Shown here: one piece after another, positions 62,025 through 64,000 of the stretch
How positions within the stretch are numbered: position 1 is the stretch's first letter
How the letters are laid out: the number at the start of each line of letters is the position of its first letter
Assembly (NCBI GenBank): GCA_028284415.1
Contig: JANQRU010000007.1
Span: forward strand, 744,001-808,000
Direction: 5' to 3'
Origin: Pyrinomonadaceae bacterium
GTDB taxonomy: Bacteria; Acidobacteriota; Blastocatellia; Pyrinomonadales; Pyrinomonadaceae
DNA: 64,000 bases
Program-made: the position numbers and the translations under genes
Notes under the pieces: model-generated
The model's input: only the letters and a program-made list of their open reading frames with translations
The model's database searches: none
Told to the model about the DNA's origin: nothing

Positions 62025-62408
62025 ATGGAAAATGAAAAATCTGCACTTGGGCTTGATGGAAATGTTACAGCATTGATCGGCTACATTATTGGAATCGTAG
62101 CATTAGTTCTCATTTTTATTGAGAAAGACAATAAATTTGTTCGTTTCCACGCTCTCCAGTCTGTTCTATGGGCAGTTGCTTATATCGCTACGGTAATCGT
62201 TTTAACAATTTTAGGTGCAATTCTTGGAATCGCACTCGGAGCAGTTTCAGAAGGTCTCGGAGCTATTGTTGCATTATTAATGACCTTGATTTCGCTTGGA
62301 GCAGTTTTAGTCTTTTTAGGCGGCTTGATCTTCGCTGCGATCAAAGCTTTTGGCGGAAACGAATTCAAACTCCCAGTCGTCGGAAACTTAGCTCAAAAAT
62401 GGGTTTAA
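62025..62408 (+). CDS. DUF4870 domain membrane protein
   Basis: A 127-residue membrane protein with two to three helices. GLDGNVTALIGYIIGIVALVLIFIEKDNKFVRFHALQS is the DUF4870 signature; the rest forms a long glycine-rich hydrophobic stretch (TILGAILGIALGAVSEGLGAIVALL) and ends in KLPVVGNLAQKW. The function of the domain is unknown. It converges with purB and overlaps its end by four bases. A hairpin lies in that shared end (62424-62454). Confidence 0.9.
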   Translation: MENEKSALGLDGNVTALIGYIIGIVALVLIFIEKDNKFVRFHALQSVLWAVAYIATVIVLTILGAILGIALGAVSEGLGAIVALLMTLISLGAVLVFLGGLIFAAIKAFGGNEFKLPVVGNLAQKWV

Positions 62409-63697
62409 TCAAAAACTCTCTTGAACACCTTATCTACATTTCGTAGATAGTGTTTCACATCAAATACGCGGGCAATTTCTTCGCTTGATAAATGTGAAGA
62501 AATGTCCGCATCATTTTGTACTAAATCTTTATATTCGCCTCCCTCATCCCAAACTTTCATCGCATTTCTCTGTGTCCATTTATATGCTTCTTCCCGCGAA
62601 ATTCCCTTTTGAGTTAAGGCAAGCATCAATTGTCCACTGAAAATCAAACCGCGTGTTAGATTCAAATTCTTGAGCATATTTTCAGGATAAACAACTAAAC
62701 CATCGAGCAATGACGTCGTTTTTGCTAGCAGATAATCAAGCGTTACGGATGAATCAGGAAAAACAACTCTCTCCGCCGAAGAATGAGAAATGTCCCGCTC
62801 GTGCCAAAGAGCTACGTTTTCCATTCCAACAATCGCATTTGCCCGAACAGTTCTTGCCAAACCACAAATCTTCTCCGACAAAATCGGATTGCGTTTGTGC
62901 GGCATTGCTGACGAACCTTTTTGTCCAGTCTTAAATTTTTCTTGAGCTTCGCGGACTTCCGTGCGTTGCCAATGGCGGACGTTTAAGCCCATCTTTTCTA
63001 AAGAAGATGCAATAATTCCAAGCGTTGAAAGGTATTCTGCATAACGGTCTCTTTGAATAACTTGCGTCGAGATCGGTGCGGGTTTTAACCCCAAACGCTC
63101 GCAAACTCTTTCTTCAACATCAGGGTTCAAATGTGCAAACGCTCCAACTGCACCTGAGATATTTCCAACGGAAACTATTTCCTTTGCTTTTTCAAGACGC
63201 TCTTTGTTGCGTTGCATTTCCGCATACCAAAGGGCGAAAGTCATTCCGAATGAAGTAGGTTCAGCGTGAATTCCATGAGTTCGCCCAATTTGCGGTGTGT
63301 CTTTGAATTCATAAGCACGACGTTTCAAAACCTCAAGTAAACCATCAACTTTTTCAAGCAAAAGCTCACATGCTTCTTTAAGTAACAAGCCATTCGCCGT
63401 GTCCACAACGTCTGAAGAAGTTAAACCATAATGAACAAAACGTGCCGAATCACCGATGTTTTCAGCTAAATTTGTCGTAAATGCAATTACGTCGTGATCG
63501 GTAACTTTTTCAATTTCGTTAATTCTCTCAACTGTAAAAGCCGCTTTGGATTTTATGTTTTCTAAATCTTCCTGTGGAATTGTTCCGTCTTCAGCGTGAA
63601 CTTCACAGACAGCGATTTCCACATCCAACCATTTTTGAAACTTATTTTGAAGCGTCCAGATCGCCCCCATTTCGGGCAATGTATATCTTTCAATCAT
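62405..63697 (-). CDS. purB: Adenylosuccinate lyase
   Basis: A 430-residue enzyme of purine synthesis that removes fumarate from SAICAR and adenylosuccinate. The fumarase/aspartase signature SSAMPHKRNPILSEK holds the catalytic Ser loop, and TSSDVVDTANGLLL and GRTHGIHAEPTSFG (catalytic His) are conserved. The N-terminus MIERYTLPEMGAIWTLQNKF matches the family. Length is normal. It lies on the same strand as the asd fragment upstream; purQ and purS lie further downstream, separated by the DUF4870 gene. Confidence 0.97.
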   Translation of the reverse strand: MIERYTLPEMGAIWTLQNKFQKWLDVEIAVCEVHAEDGTIPQEDLENIKSKAAFTVERINEIEKVTDHDVIAFTTNLAENIGDSARFVHYGLTSSDVVDTANGLLLKEACELLLEKVDGLLEVLKRRAYEFKDTPQIGRTHGIHAEPTSFGMTFALWYAEMQRNKERLEKAKEIVSVGNISGAVGAFAHLNPDVEERVCERLGLKPAPISTQVIQRDRYAEYLSTLGIIASSLEKMGLNVRHWQRTEVREAQEKFKTGQKGSSAMPHKRNPILSEKICGLARTVRANAIVGMENVALWHERDISHSSAERVVFPDSSVTLDYLLAKTTSLLDGLVVYPENMLKNLNLTRGLIFSGQLMLALTQKGISREEAYKWTQRNAMKVWDEGGEYKDLVQNDADISSHLSSEEIARVFDVKHYLRNVDKVFKRVFD

Positions 63698-63803
63698 TAT
63701 AATGTTTTATCCAGGCTTTTTTGCTCACGAATCACACTAATCTACACAAATAATTGATTTTTCGTTCGTATTATTCGTGCTATTCGCGGGCAAACTCTTT
63801 TTT

Positions 63804-64000
63804 CTAGATTAATTTCTTATCAATCAATAATTCTGCATTCAAAACTGCTGCTCCGGCAGCTCCTCGAACTGTGTTGTGACTTAAAGCCACAAAACGATAA
63901 TCAAAAATATTATCGGGGAATAAACGTCCGACTGTAACGGTCATTCCATTTCCGTTATCTCTATCTAAGCGAGGCTGTGGACGTGAAGGTTCATCACATA
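63804..64000 (-). CDS. asd: C-terminal end of aspartate-semialdehyde dehydrogenase (5' part outside window)
   Basis: About 65 residues of a gene that enters from the right edge. The reading frame gives [20 protein letters not shown] then [20 protein letters not shown] and [15 protein letters not shown] before the stop at 63804. This is the conserved C-terminus of the fungal/archaeal-type aspartate-semialdehyde dehydrogenase, which makes aspartate semialdehyde for lysine, threonine and methionine synthesis. The catalytic Cys and NADP domain are outside the window. Confidence 0.9.
   Translation of the reverse strand, partial: CDEPSRPQPRLDRDNGNGMTVTVGRLFPDNIFDYRFVALSHNTVRGAAGAAVLNAELLIDKKLI

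Noticed and set aside
62424..62454. Hairpin at the shared end of the DUF4870 and purB genes
   Set aside because: It lies inside the purB coding sequence with a bulge and no T-run, so I do not call it a terminator.
1..64000. CRISPR arrays, integrases, transposases, phage genes, rRNA
   Set aside because: No regularly spaced repeats, transposase-like motifs (DDE, HUH), integrase motifs or rRNA stretches are visible in any frame or strand.

Overview
The window is 64 kb of AT-rich (by eye well under 45% GC), densely coding bacterial chromosome. I see no transposase, phage, plasmid or CRISPR genes. Three features point to Acidobacteriota, probably near Blastocatellia. One is a very large Oar-like TonB-dependent receptor with an N-terminal carboxypeptidase-regulatory domain. 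The second is a complete alternative complex III (actABCDEF) running into a caa3-type cytochrome oxidase. The third is an abundance of exported amidohydrolases and beta-propeller (PD40) proteins. This assignment is inference from gene content; no rRNA is present. Diderm architecture is supported by the TonB receptor, LolA-like proteins and many signal peptides.

Layout. 1-8.1 kb: small metabolic and hypothetical genes, including a Rieske oxygenase, a threonine aldolase operon that ends in a decayed MmcQ/YjbR gene, and a PD40 propeller protein. 8.2-12.4 kb: a 662-residue protein of unknown function, then cmk, a 43-residue membrane peptide, tRNA-Arg(TCT) and an rlmG-like methyltransferase. 12.4-18.3 kb: PLP enzymes (aminotransferase coupled to a threonine/serine dehydratase-type enzyme), an exported amidohydrolase, and an ornithine cyclodeaminase-family gene. 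18.3-23 kb: YbjQ, a PD40 protein with a 54-residue companion, a lipoprotein, an FMN reductase, a cupin and an epimerase. 23-29.8 kb: a minus-strand block of exported hydrolases (D-aminoacylase-type amidohydrolase, esterase, GOB-like B3 metallo-beta-lactamase fold enzyme, M20 peptidase) with a DASS transporter and a pair of inverted MITE-like repeats. 29.9-33.9 kb: the TonB receptor. 34-37.5 kb: RimI-like acetyltransferase, MscS channel, SIMPL protein and two small genes. 37.5-42.6 kb: a radical SAM/SPASM protein and a Lol-like set (two LolA-like paralogues, LolD-like ATPase, small membrane protein, LolA/LolB-like lipoprotein). 42.7-56.6 kb: the respiratory cluster, all on the minus strand. 56.9-64 kb: ROK protein, DedA, GHMP kinase, purQ, purS, DUF4870, purB and the end of asd.

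How the genes work together. The strongest functional unit is the act-cox cluster: ActA-F oxidises quinol and passes electrons to an A2-type (YSHP) caa3 oxidase whose subunit II carries its own cytochrome c domain, with a Sco copper chaperone gene embedded between the two complexes. The second coherent group is the set of exported peptide/amide hydrolases plus importer and TonB receptor, which suggests scavenging of peptides and modified amino acids. Possible new biology is concentrated in the unknown 662-residue protein, the small unannotated genes (43, 54 and 42 residues), the Lol-like cluster without a permease, the ROK protein without its zinc motif, and the conserved small membrane protein between actF and sco.
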